Assembly: GCA_013153895.1 (NCBI GenBank)
Contig: JAADDN010000092.1
Span: forward strand, 1 to 6,690
Direction of reading: 5' to 3'
DNA: 6,690 bases
Source: Thermoproteota archaeon
GTDB taxonomy: Archaea > Thermoproteota > Thermoprotei > Thermoproteales > Thermocladiaceae
In this document: positions 1 to 6,690 of the stretch, in pieces
Position numbering within the stretch: the stretch's first letter is position 1
Layout of the letters: every line of letters begins with the position of its first letter
Position numbers and translations under genes: made by a program
Notes under the pieces: model-generated
What the model was told of the DNA's origin: nothing
Databases searched by the model: none
What the model saw: the letters and a program-made list of their open reading frames with translations, nothing else

Positions 1-2
1 CA

Positions 3-1817
3 GCTAGAGACCTAGCAAAAATAGCAAATGAGGACCCAATGATATCTCAGATAATACCTGACACAGAGATACCACAAGGAAACCAAGTATTCAAACCACT
101 AAGAACGAACGGATTACTAAGATGGTCACACATGTACAACCCAAGACAACTCCTCGCATTATACCACCTCACCAAGTATGTCCAAGATAGATGTAGGGAA
201 TTATGTGAAAAAGAAGGAGAACTTGGAGCAGCAATAGCTACATACCTTGCCCTCGCTCTTGCTAAATTAATAAACCGTAACAATATAGCAACAGAATGGA
301 ATTATAGTGGGGAAAACGTGAGAGACGTAGTGGGTAGCCAATACGCCCTTAGTAAAGAGGTTAAGCTTGGCTACGACTTCTGCGAAGCAGCTCCGTTTAA
401 TGTAGATCTTCCATGGGCTTTTGAGGTTGATATTGCTAACTCTGGTAAGTTGTACTTAACTGCTGGTGGTATTTTGCCTGTTCTTAGGTTCTTGTGTGAG
501 AGGCTTCATGGTCTTGGTGATAGAGTTTCTATTGTTCTTGCTGATGCTGCTGAGTTTAGTAAGTGGCTTAGCGAGTTTGGAGTCTTTGATGTGGATTTGG
601 TTCATGTCGACCCCCCGTATTATGATCAGCACAGGTATGGTGATATTATGGAGTTCTTCTGGGTTGTGCTAAGGAGGGCGTTGCTACCAGCAATCGAGAT
701 GGGTTATCTCTTCAGTGAAAAAGAGCAGAAACTTAGTGATTGGAGTCCATATCTTGATGAAGTTCCCAGAAAGCATGAGTTTTATGGTAAGCCTGGTCAG
801 AGGGGTAGCATGTTTGAGAAAGGTATGAACGCATTCTTTAGTGAAGTTCATAAAGTATTGAGAGATGATGGTAGGCTTGTCCTATGGTTTACTCATAGCT
901 CTATTCAGGCGTGGGAGGACTTGTTTACCTGGTTGTATAGGAATGGGTTTGAGATCGTGAAGACTTGGCAGATTTGGAGTGAATTTGGACAGAGAATACG
1001 TGCTTTATATAAGTCAGCATTCTTTACCAGTATGGTTATCGTTGCTAGGAAGATAGAGAATAGAAGTATTATTCTTGATGAGAAGAGTCCAGAGTTTGTT
1101 AAGGCCGTAGAGGAGGCTGTTAGGTCTAGTATTGATACTTCATGGTCTATCTATGGTGGTTTATGTAGAGAGATGATTGTTATGGCTATAGCTGATGGCC
1201 AAGCTGTGGCTACTAGGTTTAGACTTGTTAAGGCTGGTGAACACTCTGATGAGAAAGCAATCTTTCAGAGATTGCTCGCGAATGCTACTGCATGTGCTGT
1301 AAGTATAATTTTGAAAGTTATTGCTGAGAAGCTTGGACTTGGGAATATATATCCTGAGTATTCTAGCAATATTGATAACGAGTCTATACTGTACTTATTT
1401 GCTCTAATATCGTCTGGACCTGATTTAAAAGTTCCATATGACTTCTTTGAGAAGCTTAGAAAGGAGCTTCGTGCATACGGTTCTCTCCTAGTTAGAGTGC
1501 GTAGTGGTAAGGAGTATGAGATTCCTGTTGGTCAAGCACTTCTCGATCTTGTTAAGGGTAGAGCGCACATGTATGCTGCATCTCTAGCAACAGATCTCAT
1601 CCTACGTGCTGTAAGAGACGTACCAGAGGTTGGATCTAGCTCATTTATTAAGAACATCGTATCTAGTGGAAGATTTAGGAGAGAACATGTTGCGTATGCT
1701 CTCTATCTGCTAGAAATTTCAAGGTTCAATAATGTGTTAATGAACAGGCTCAAGCTGTCAGATGCTAACATAGCGCTTATATCTGAGACTTTGAGGAAAC
1801 TACTTGAGGAGTTATGA
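3..1817 (+). CDS. DUF1156-type adenine-specific DNA methyltransferase (COG1743), C-terminal part, 5' end outside window
   Basis: This is a predicted N6-adenine DNA methylase of the DUF1156 family, the type used as the PglX-like modification enzyme in some BREX systems. The reading frame is open to the left edge, and its first codons (ARDLAKIANEDP) continue smoothly into the family pattern, so the gene is cut by the window. Counting from the ATG at 39, LRWSHMYNPRQLLAL (27-41) matches the family's conserved NPRQLL block. The catalytic motif DPPYYD lies at 191-196 and is followed by the typical aromatic segment GDIMEFFWVVLRRAL. Residues 259-295 (FEKGMNAFFSEVHKVL, a GRLVLWF strand, then AWEDL) and 328-338 form the rest of the methylase fold. 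The helical C-terminal region (about 345-592) carries the family's late YLFALISSG/VPYDFFEKL block near 450-475. The SAM-binding glycine motif and Zn ribbon expected upstream are not in the window. The stop overlaps the ATPase start by four bases. Third-position base use changes abruptly near base 400. The family call is strong; the target sequence is unknown. Confidence 0.9.
   Translation, partial: ARDLAKIANEDPMISQIIPDTEIPQGNQVFKPLRTNGLLRWSHMYNPRQLLALYHLTKYVQDRCRELCEKEGELGAAIATYLALALAKLINRNNIATEWNYSGENVRDVVGSQYALSKEVKLGYDFCEAAPFNVDLPWAFEVDIANSGKLYLTAGGILPVLRFLCERLHGLGDRVSIVLADAAEFSKWLSEFGVFDVDLVHVDPPYYDQHRYGDIMEFFWVVLRRALLPAIEMGYLFSEKEQKLSDWSPYLDEVPRKHEFYGKPGQRGSMFEKGMNAFFSEVHKVLRDDGRLVLWFTHSSIQAWEDLFTWLYRNGFEIVKTWQIWSEFGQRIRALYKSAFFTSMVIVARKIENRSIILDEKSPEFVKAVEEAVRSSIDTSWSIYGGLCREMIVMAIADGQAVATRFRLVKAGEHSDEKAIFQRLLANATACAVSIILKVIAEKLGLGNIYPEYSSNIDNESILYLFALISSGPDLKVPYDFFEKLRKELRAYGSLLVRVRSGKEYEIPVGQALLDLVKGRAHMYAASLATDLILRAVRDVPEVGSSSFIKNIVSSGRFRREHVAYALYLLEISRFNNVLMNRLKLSDANIALISETLRKLLEEL
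1806..1811 (+). promoter_or_regulatory. Shine-Dalgarno-like GAGGAG before the ATPase start
   Basis: GAGGAG lies inside the last codons of the methylase gene and ends two bases before the ATG at 1814. The core GAGG is four bases from it. The spacing is short but usable, and together with the ATGA start/stop overlap it supports translation of the ATPase by reinitiation after the methylase. Confidence 0.5.
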
Positions 1818-4800
1818 GGAGTATAAGCGAGTTATTGAACTATTCTAAACCTTTTCTAGATCTCATAATTGAGAAGAGACCTCAAGACTTAGCTCCAGAA
1901 TTAGGTTCCATAATTAGATCATTTGCGGAAAATTTTGATGAACCTAGAGAGCTTATTGATTCCGACATATTCTTATCCAGGACCTACATAACAGAAGCAT
2001 ACAGAGCAATACTTGAAGATATTTTCAAGGTACTTAAAGAAGGAGGAACATACATACTCTACCTCGATGTTGAGATGGGAAGTGGAAAGACTCATCTTCT
2101 GACACTACTAATGCATCTATACTATAAGCTTCCTCTCATAGGTTTCAACTTGATAAATGAGTGTGCAAGAACTACTCTCTTAGAGTTAGAGAAGATTGGA
2201 TATGATAGAGAGATTGCTAAGAGAACTGTACTGGTAGCAGCAGACTTAAGATCTAGCAGGTTTGCCCATGTAATAAGATTGTTAAAGAACTCTCTCACCG
2301 TAGCTGGGGTCTCAAAGCGAATTATTGAGGAGATTGATAAGTTTGTAGATACTCCCTCAAAACTTGGTAGAGAACTTGCAGAACTGTTAGATGAGAGTAA
2401 GAACGTTATTGTTTTATTAGACGAGCTCTTCTATACTGCTATAAGAGACCTTGAGAGAAGAGAAGCAGAATCTTTGAAGATATTAGAATTTATTCAGAAC
2501 TTTGTTGAATACAGGAGAACAATATCTGATCAAAAGAAGTCCGCATTAATATTCCTAGTATCCTCAGCACGTGAAGACTTTAACATATGGTTACAGATCT
2601 CTCCTAAATATCAAGATAAAGAGATAGTACGTATTGTTGACTCAATATTAAGGTACTTATCGAGAACACAGAGTGGTAAAGGTACTTATAAGTGGATATC
2701 TATAGATGAAGCATTTAAAATAATTAGAAGATGGTTAGGGATCACAGAAGAGAGAGCTCTAAGATATCTTGAGACGATAATTAAAGAACTTGAAGCTCAA
2801 GCTAAAACAGTTAGCAGTAGTTCTCTATCATTTTTAGAAGATTTTAAAGTAACTGTACCCTTCTCCCCCGCTGTAAGATGGATAGCTAACAAAGTATTAG
2901 CACCGTATCAAGAGTCTGATCTACCTGATGCACAGCATTTGAGAGGATTTATTAAGGTTGCTGCCCACTTGATACTTAATGCTCTTAGGAGAGGCTCATT
3001 ATTAGCATCTTTAAACCATATAGATGATGAATGTATTAAAGTACTTGTAAAAGGTGAAGCACCAATATGGCTTAATCATTTAGAAAAGTGTAGAGAATTC
3101 TTACAATATTTCAAAGAATTACCTAACGATATTAAGGAGATGCTTAACGATATAATTAACATAATTCTAATGAAATCATTAACATCGCGCAAAGATAAAC
3201 TAATATCATTAATGAAGCTTAGTCATGTAAAATCTGATTATGCAACACAGAAAGTTATAGACCTTATTGCTGAAAGATTTGATATAGCGTTAGCATTGTT
3301 AGGATCGAAATATGACCTTTCTAAACTTGATAAGTGTCTAAATATCATAGATCGCGGATATGTACCATATGTCCTTAAGATACCTATATCAATAGCATCT
3401 AAAGGAAAAGTTGCTAGAGAAGGCTATATTTTCACGATATATGTAAATCCTCTAAATCTTTATAGAATGTATGTTAGACAGGTAGTAGAAGATTATTTAA
3501 GAAGATTTTCAGATAGTAATAAGAGAGTAGAAGTATTAGATAAGATAGATTTGTTTATTAAAGAGAGACTTGAACTGAAACCTGAAAGTGAGAAATTTGA
3601 AATTATCCTAGTAGATGTAAATGGAAAAAATGTTGAGGAAATTGTTAATCAGATAGTAGATAAGGCTAAAACAGATCTTTCAAGGATACGTATCATAATT
3701 TTAAATACTTGGATGCTTTCAAAAGAGATTACTGAGAACATTGTTGAAACTTTGAAAGAAAGGCTAAGTGTTGTTAATCCTATAAATATTCTGTTAACCT
3801 CTATAATAGTACCTGTCAAGGATGATCTAGCTCTTAGAGATCTCGTAGAATCTTATGCCTATTTTGAAGCAATAGAAAGCTATATTAAAGAATATCTTCA
3901 GGATCCAGAAAAAATAATTAGAGAACTTGTGAGAGGAGTATCTGAAATTGATAGAGAATTATATAGAAAATTGTTAGAGAATTATCAATCATACGTTATA
4001 GAACGAATATATGAGGATCTCTCTGAAATTTTAACGAGAATTATACCTCAGATACTTAGAGTAGTACTAAATGGCAGTCATATAATCTACGTGGATGTTA
4101 CTAGCCCTGACCTTAAGCTGATAGATAGCGTGACAGATATTGGACATATTAGCGAAATATTGAAAGAGTACCTGGACCATATCAGACATCTAAGACATTA
4201 TCCAGGAGGCAGGAAAACAGTACCTGTTGAGAGAGTTTGTCAACATATTAGCGAAGTCAGAAACAGTATCTCATGTATAGCATTAATAATATATGAATGT
4301 GTAAGAAGATCATTAAAATATGTTAACCAGCCCTCTATGATAGTACAGGAAGTGTTAAATTGGCTAAAAGATTTAGAGAGAAGAGGATTCCGAGAGATAG
4401 AATTACTATACTCAACGCCATACATACCTCGCAGTATAAGAACAGATAAAGAATGTTGGAGAATTGGTTTAAGGTGTTTGGCAAGTGATTACAATAATAA
4501 GATAGAAAATATTAACAATAAAGAATATCTAATAATAGTTGAAAAAATTGTAGAAAATATTGGAGGAAGAAAAGAAGAGATAGGGATACGTGTAAAATTA
4601 AACGAAGTTAAAGTGGAGAGTAACCGTGAGAATACTGAGCTATCTTCGAAGACCGAATCACGATCAAGCATTTTCTCATTGAGTCTAGAAAATGTGATTA
4701 AAGGATCTATAATGGATATAGTGAATTATCTATCTCGAAACGATCTTACAGGTAAATCCGTTTCTATAAGACTTAACGTTGATAGAGAAGGTAAATCTGT

Positions 4801-4921
4801 CATATCTATTCATTTTAATGTTAAGGATAGAGAGACACAATACAGGCTTACGCAGATATTGAAAGTATTAATAAATTTCGTTGATAGGGAGAACAAGGAT
4901 AATAAACTTGCAATATCGTGA
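1814..4921 (+). CDS. DUF499-type P-loop ATPase (COG1483), BrxC/PglY-like
   Basis: This is a large AAA+/P-loop ATPase of the DUF499 family, found beside DUF1156 methylases in archaeal defence loci and comparable to BrxC/PglY of BREX. The N-terminal signature SRTYITEAYRAIL (55-67) leads into Walker A, EMGSGKTHLL (87-96). The position normally held by the first glycine of GxxxxGKT is Val86, a mild departure. Walker B is VIVLLDEL (198-205), with the Asp-Glu pair at 203-204. A sensor-like strand (ALIFLVSSARED, 244-255) follows. The block VPFSPAVRWIANKVL (348-362) with HLRGFIKVAAHLIL (375-388) matches the family pattern after the ATPase core. The remainder is mostly helical, with an Asn-rich AT-rich stretch near 893-903, a polar Ser/Glu/Arg linker near 934-951, and a final strand-rich module (about 955-1030). 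At 1035 residues it appears full length. No membrane segments are seen, so it is probably cytosolic. It starts inside the methylase stop (ATGA) and ends overlapping the PglZ-like gene, which implies one mRNA. Confidence 0.88.
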   Translation: MRSISELLNYSKPFLDLIIEKRPQDLAPELGSIIRSFAENFDEPRELIDSDIFLSRTYITEAYRAILEDIFKVLKEGGTYILYLDVEMGSGKTHLLTLLMHLYYKLPLIGFNLINECARTTLLELEKIGYDREIAKRTVLVAADLRSSRFAHVIRLLKNSLTVAGVSKRIIEEIDKFVDTPSKLGRELAELLDESKNVIVLLDELFYTAIRDLERREAESLKILEFIQNFVEYRRTISDQKKSALIFLVSSAREDFNIWLQISPKYQDKEIVRIVDSILRYLSRTQSGKGTYKWISIDEAFKIIRRWLGITEERALRYLETIIKELEAQAKTVSSSSLSFLEDFKVTVPFSPAVRWIANKVLAPYQESDLPDAQHLRGFIKVAAHLILNALRRGSLLASLNHIDDECIKVLVKGEAPIWLNHLEKCREFLQYFKELPNDIKEMLNDIINIILMKSLTSRKDKLISLMKLSHVKSDYATQKVIDLIAERFDIALALLGSKYDLSKLDKCLNIIDRGYVPYVLKIPISIASKGKVAREGYIFTIYVNPLNLYRMYVRQVVEDYLRRFSDSNKRVEVLDKIDLFIKERLELKPESEKFEIILVDVNGKNVEEIVNQIVDKAKTDLSRIRIIILNTWMLSKEITENIVETLKERLSVVNPINILLTSIIVPVKDDLALRDLVESYAYFEAIESYIKEYLQDPEKIIRELVRGVSEIDRELYRKLLENYQSYVIERIYEDLSEILTRIIPQILRVVLNGSHIIYVDVTSPDLKLIDSVTDIGHISEILKEYLDHIRHLRHYPGGRKTVPVERVCQHISEVRNSISCIALIIYECVRRSLKYVNQPSMIVQEVLNWLKDLERRGFREIELLYSTPYIPRSIRTDKECWRIGLRCLASDYNNKIENINNKEYLIIVEKIVENIGGRKEEIGIRVKLNEVKVESNRENTELSSKTESRSSIFSLSLENVIKGSIMDIVNYLSRNDLTGKSVSIRLNVDREGKSVISIHFNVKDRETQYRLTQILKVLINFVDRENKDNKLAIS

Positions 4922-5658
4922 TGATCAATATTTCGCTTATCGAGTACGAAATTGAATATCTACTTGAAAAATATGTTAAGATGTTACGTAGATTTACCGA
5001 TTCTTTCTCTATAAATGATGTTATTGATATAATACTATCAGCATATGGCTATAAGGCTCCGAGATCTTATTTTATTGATATTGTTAAAATTTTAGAAGAT
5101 ATTATTAAGATAGTATCAAATATAGATAATATACAAGAATCGTATAGAGATCATGTAGTAAGTAAACTAGCAGAAATAATTGATAGATATCCTGTTGATA
5201 AGGTAGTGTTAGTAGATAATTTAGGAATACTTGGTCTAAGCTTATTACCGTTATACGAAAGTATAGAGATAGTTAGAATACATGTTTTATTGAATGTACA
5301 AGGATCTACTAAAATGTTTAAACAATATTTCAATATTAACTATCTTAGGGAGTTATCGTTAGAACTTTCGGCAGAATTTACGAATGAACCTGATATAATA
5401 ATACATGAGAGATTAGAGAAGGTATTAAGTTATGATGAACTTATATTAGAATTGAGAAACTATTTTGACTCTATCTTACGAGTTCTTAAAAGTGTTGGTA
5501 CAGGTACGATCCTACTAGTATCAGATCATGGACATGATATTGTTAAAGTAGGAGATAATGCGTATGTTGTTTCTCATAAGGTACAGAAGCTTGGAAGATT
5601 TGCAGCTTTTAGTAAAATATCCCCAATAATGATAGTTAAGGTTCGAGATAGCGTGTAG
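4918..5658 (+). CDS. Miniature PglZ-like (alkaline phosphatase superfamily) protein
   Basis: This 246-residue protein resembles the catalytic core of PglZ, the signature protein of BREX/Pgl defence. A helical N-terminal region (1-95) precedes a hydrophobic strand ending in Asp, VVLVDNLG (96-103), the place of the first metal-binding Asp. GSTKMF (129-134) sits about 30 residues later, where a Thr/Ser nucleophile is expected. PDIIIHERLE (158-167) supplies Asp159, His163 and Glu167 as middle ligands. A long helix leads to ILLVSDHGHD (198-207), with the hallmark Asp203-His204 pair. His220, followed by KLGRFAAF, could be the last ligand. Residue-to-ligand assignments are my inference from order and spacing. 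PglZ proteins are usually several hundred residues longer, so this one lacks the outer domains. The GTG at 4918 overlaps the ATPase stop by four bases. An ATG at 4921, one codon later, is an equally good start and overlaps by one base. It ends in tandem stops TAG TGA. The cassette context strengthens the call. Confidence 0.72.
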   Translation: MMINISLIEYEIEYLLEKYVKMLRRFTDSFSINDVIDIILSAYGYKAPRSYFIDIVKILEDIIKIVSNIDNIQESYRDHVVSKLAEIIDRYPVDKVVLVDNLGILGLSLLPLYESIEIVRIHVLLNVQGSTKMFKQYFNINYLRELSLELSAEFTNEPDIIIHERLEKVLSYDELILELRNYFDSILRVLKSVGTGTILLVSDHGHDIVKVGDNAYVVSHKVQKLGRFAAFSKISPIMIVKVRDSV

Positions 5659-5768
5659 TGACATCAAGTATACGCTAAAAATACTCTTATAATCAATCCT
5701 AGTTTGTTAAGATTAGTAAAGAATAACTTTGAGGTAATACTTAAATAATATTGTAGTTACGAACATAT
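5659..5768. other. Intergenic gap between the defence operon and the next gene
   Basis: This AT-rich gap of 110 bases separates the three overlapping genes from the downstream gene. It starts with a second stop codon (TGA) for the PglZ-like frame. I see no strong hairpin and no T-tract of five or more on the plus strand, so the operon may read through. Its right end carries the promoter-like element listed separately. Confidence 0.6.
5739..5750 (+). promoter_or_regulatory. TATA-box-like element for a leaderless transcript
   Basis: The sequence ACTTAAATAATA is a good archaeal TATA-box candidate. Its centre is about 25 bases before the ATG at 5769, the spacing expected when transcription begins at the start codon itself. 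No Shine-Dalgarno-like sequence lies between it and the ATG, which fits leaderless expression. The purine-containing GAGGTAA just upstream could serve as a weak BRE. Confidence 0.5.
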
Positions 5769-6560
5769 ATGTCGCACTCGGCTTCATCATATGATAAGTA
5801 TCTGTTTCTTATATGGCATAAAGATCAAATAGAAATATTTACAAGAAGTAATGTTAAAAATAAGATAAGTGAATTCTGTTTCCTCGCTCCTCTAACTAAG
5901 ACTGAAAGGAATTCTAAAAAAGCTGTTCTAATACCTTATGTCAGAGGGTTCGCATATGGTATAAAGGGCTTCACAGACTGTCAAACTTTGACTGATAATA
6001 TAACTAACATTGTGTATACAGGAATAGGCTGTAATAAAGTTATAGGAGTGCTAGTGTATGTAAAGTTCACAGATGTTAAAGTACTGCTCGATATATTATG
6101 TCAATATAAGTTCATTAAAGTGAGATATGACATAGCGATGGACTTCTTTGAGTATGATGGTAAGCTTTTTGCGAACATTTTAAAGAATGTCTTCTTTAGT
6201 GATCCTAATCTAAGGGAAAGTGAAGCGCTTCAGAAGTTCTCTAAGAGATGTATTATAACTTTCATTACAAAATCGCAATGCTTAGAAGAATATCCTCTAG
6301 AGTTTGAAGACACCGAGGTACAATGTTATAAGGACTTTATATTAAATCTCTTTACGGCATTTGCAGAGAAATTAGTCGATCCTAATACTGGCAACCTAAT
6401 ATTTAATATATGCTATGCTGATGAACAGGGGAATAAGAGATCTATTAGTTCTAAAGACGAACTCACGAGGTATATTGAAGAGCTTAAGAACTGTATGCAG
6501 AGGTTTATCGAGGGCTCGTACTATAGGCCTAGATTCCTAAAACTAGTGACTCCTCCCTAA
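5769..6560 (+). CDS. Uncharacterised cysteine-rich protein
   Basis: I do not recognise this 263-residue protein. It has no signal peptide or obvious membrane helix, and no P-loop, HTH or nuclease motif that I can see. It looks like a soluble alternating alpha/beta protein, with strands such as VIGVLVYVKF (91-100) and CIITFIT (161-167) and a late helix (229-247). Nine cysteines are spread through it (37, 71, 88, 111, 161, 171, 186, 215, 242) without CxxC pairs, so a classical zinc ribbon is unlikely; disulphides or scattered metal ligands are possible. The start at 5769 is favoured by the TATA-like element about 25 bases upstream. The gene ends in tandem stops (TAA TAA). A 110-base gap and its own promoter-like element suggest separate transcription from the methylase-ATPase-PglZ operon, although it could be an accessory of that locus. 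It is long, open and has codon use like its neighbours, so it is very probably a real gene. Confidence 0.75.
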   Translation: MSHSASSYDKYLFLIWHKDQIEIFTRSNVKNKISEFCFLAPLTKTERNSKKAVLIPYVRGFAYGIKGFTDCQTLTDNITNIVYTGIGCNKVIGVLVYVKFTDVKVLLDILCQYKFIKVRYDIAMDFFEYDGKLFANILKNVFFSDPNLRESEALQKFSKRCIITFITKSQCLEEYPLEFEDTEVQCYKDFILNLFTAFAEKLVDPNTGNLIFNICYADEQGNKRSISSKDELTRYIEELKNCMQRFIEGSYYRPRFLKLVTPP

Positions 6561-6622
6561 TAACGAAGAAGGTCAAAGCCAGTTATCTTCTTATAGATTT
6601 TCAGTAAGGGGTGAAGTCTTCA

Positions 6623-6658
6623 TTTTTCTGTCCGGAAACCTTTTCATCACTGTTTTTT
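6623..6658 (+). terminator. T-tract cluster, probable archaeal terminator
   Basis: Three plus-strand T runs follow the cysteine-rich gene: five T at 6623-6627, four at 6641-6644 and six at 6653-6658. Archaeal RNA polymerase terminates at such T-tracts without needing a hairpin. They start about 60 bases after the stop codon, which fits a short 3' untranslated region. Confidence 0.5.
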
Positions 6659-6673
6659 ATTGTGTTCGCTAGT

Positions 6674-6688
6674 TATTTATATGTTTTC
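6674..6688 (-). promoter_or_regulatory. BRE/TATA-like element at right edge, best read on minus strand
   Basis: Read on the minus strand this is GAAAACATATAAATA: a purine-rich BRE-like GAAAAC followed by a TATAAATA box, close to the archaeal promoter consensus. Transcription would begin near 6650, at a GTG-ATG pair opening only an 18 to 19 codon frame that ends at 6591. On the plus strand the same bases (TATTTATA) could instead serve a gene beyond the right edge. The element is AT-rich, so chance is a real possibility. Confidence 0.35.
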
Positions 6689-6690
6689 TG

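Noticed and set aside
39..41. ATG at 39 as the true start of the methylase, with GAGG at 30-33 as a ribosome site
   Set aside because: The frame stays open to the window edge, and the residues before it fit the family. This Met would fall in the middle of a DUF1156 protein, without the SAM-binding half. A split gene cannot be fully excluded.
47..283. Minus-strand open frame of 78 residues
   Set aside because: It lies entirely opposite the conserved methylase segment, and its protein has no recognisable pattern.
466..672. Plus-strand open frame of 68 residues inside the methylase gene
   Set aside because: It is a hydrophobic out-of-frame shadow of the T-rich codons of the methylase around the DPPY motif.
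4240..4671. Two minus-strand open frames of about 60 residues opposite the ATPase gene
   Set aside because: They are AT-driven shadows of a well-supported coding frame with low-complexity Ser/Ile/Leu translations.
5151..5333. Minus-strand open frame of 60 residues opposite the PglZ-like gene
   Set aside because: It overlaps the coding frame that contains the metal-site motifs and shows no features of its own.
5667..5685. Inverted repeat AGTAT / ATACT with a 9-base loop just after the PglZ-like gene, as a terminator
   Set aside because: The stem has only five A/T-dominated pairs and no T-tract follows, so it would be unstable, especially in a thermophile.
6612..6622. Palindrome TGAAG-T-CTTCA before the T5 run, as an intrinsic hairpin terminator
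   Set aside because: A single-base loop cannot form a hairpin. It might be a protein-binding site, but nothing else supports that.
5659..6690. Search for a CRISPR array, tRNA or insertion-sequence ends in the non-coding stretches
   Set aside because: No spaced direct repeats, cloverleaf or terminal inverted repeats were seen. The gaps are only 110 and 130 bases long.

Overview
The window looks like archaeal DNA, most likely from an AT-rich hyperthermophilic member of the Thermoproteota (Crenarchaeota). The signs are arginine codons that are mostly AGA/AGG, many ATA isoleucine codons, proteins rich in Ile, Lys, Glu and Arg, tightly overlapping genes, and a TATA box placed for a leaderless transcript. 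This placement is inferred from style alone; no rRNA or other taxonomic marker is present.

Positions 1 to 5658 hold three plus-strand genes joined by short start/stop overlaps. First is the C-terminal part of a DUF1156-type (COG1743) adenine-specific DNA methyltransferase that enters from the left edge. Second is a complete 1035-residue DUF499-type (COG1483) AAA+/P-loop ATPase. Third is a 246-residue protein that keeps what look like the metal-binding positions of the PglZ/alkaline-phosphatase fold but is far shorter than ordinary PglZ. Methylase, large DUF499 ATPase and PglZ are the hallmark components of BREX/Pgl-type phage-defence systems, so I read this as a compact archaeal BREX-like cassette. 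The methylase would mark self DNA, the ATPase would drive or gate the complex, and the small PglZ-like protein would be an essential hydrolase or regulator. No helicase, nuclease, BrxA/B or BrxL-like gene is visible, but the left side of the locus is cut off.

Positions 5659 to 5768 are a 110-base gap ending in a TATA-like element about 25 bases before the next ATG. Positions 5769 to 6560 encode a 263-residue protein with nine cysteines that I do not recognise; it is probably a separate leaderless transcription unit. Positions 6561 to 6690 hold tandem stop codons, a series of T-tracts that look like an archaeal terminator, and a BRE/TATA-like element at the right edge that reads best on the minus strand.

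The main points for follow-up are the miniature PglZ-like protein, the pared-down three-gene cassette, a sharp codon-usage change inside the methylase gene, and the unidentified cysteine-rich gene next door.
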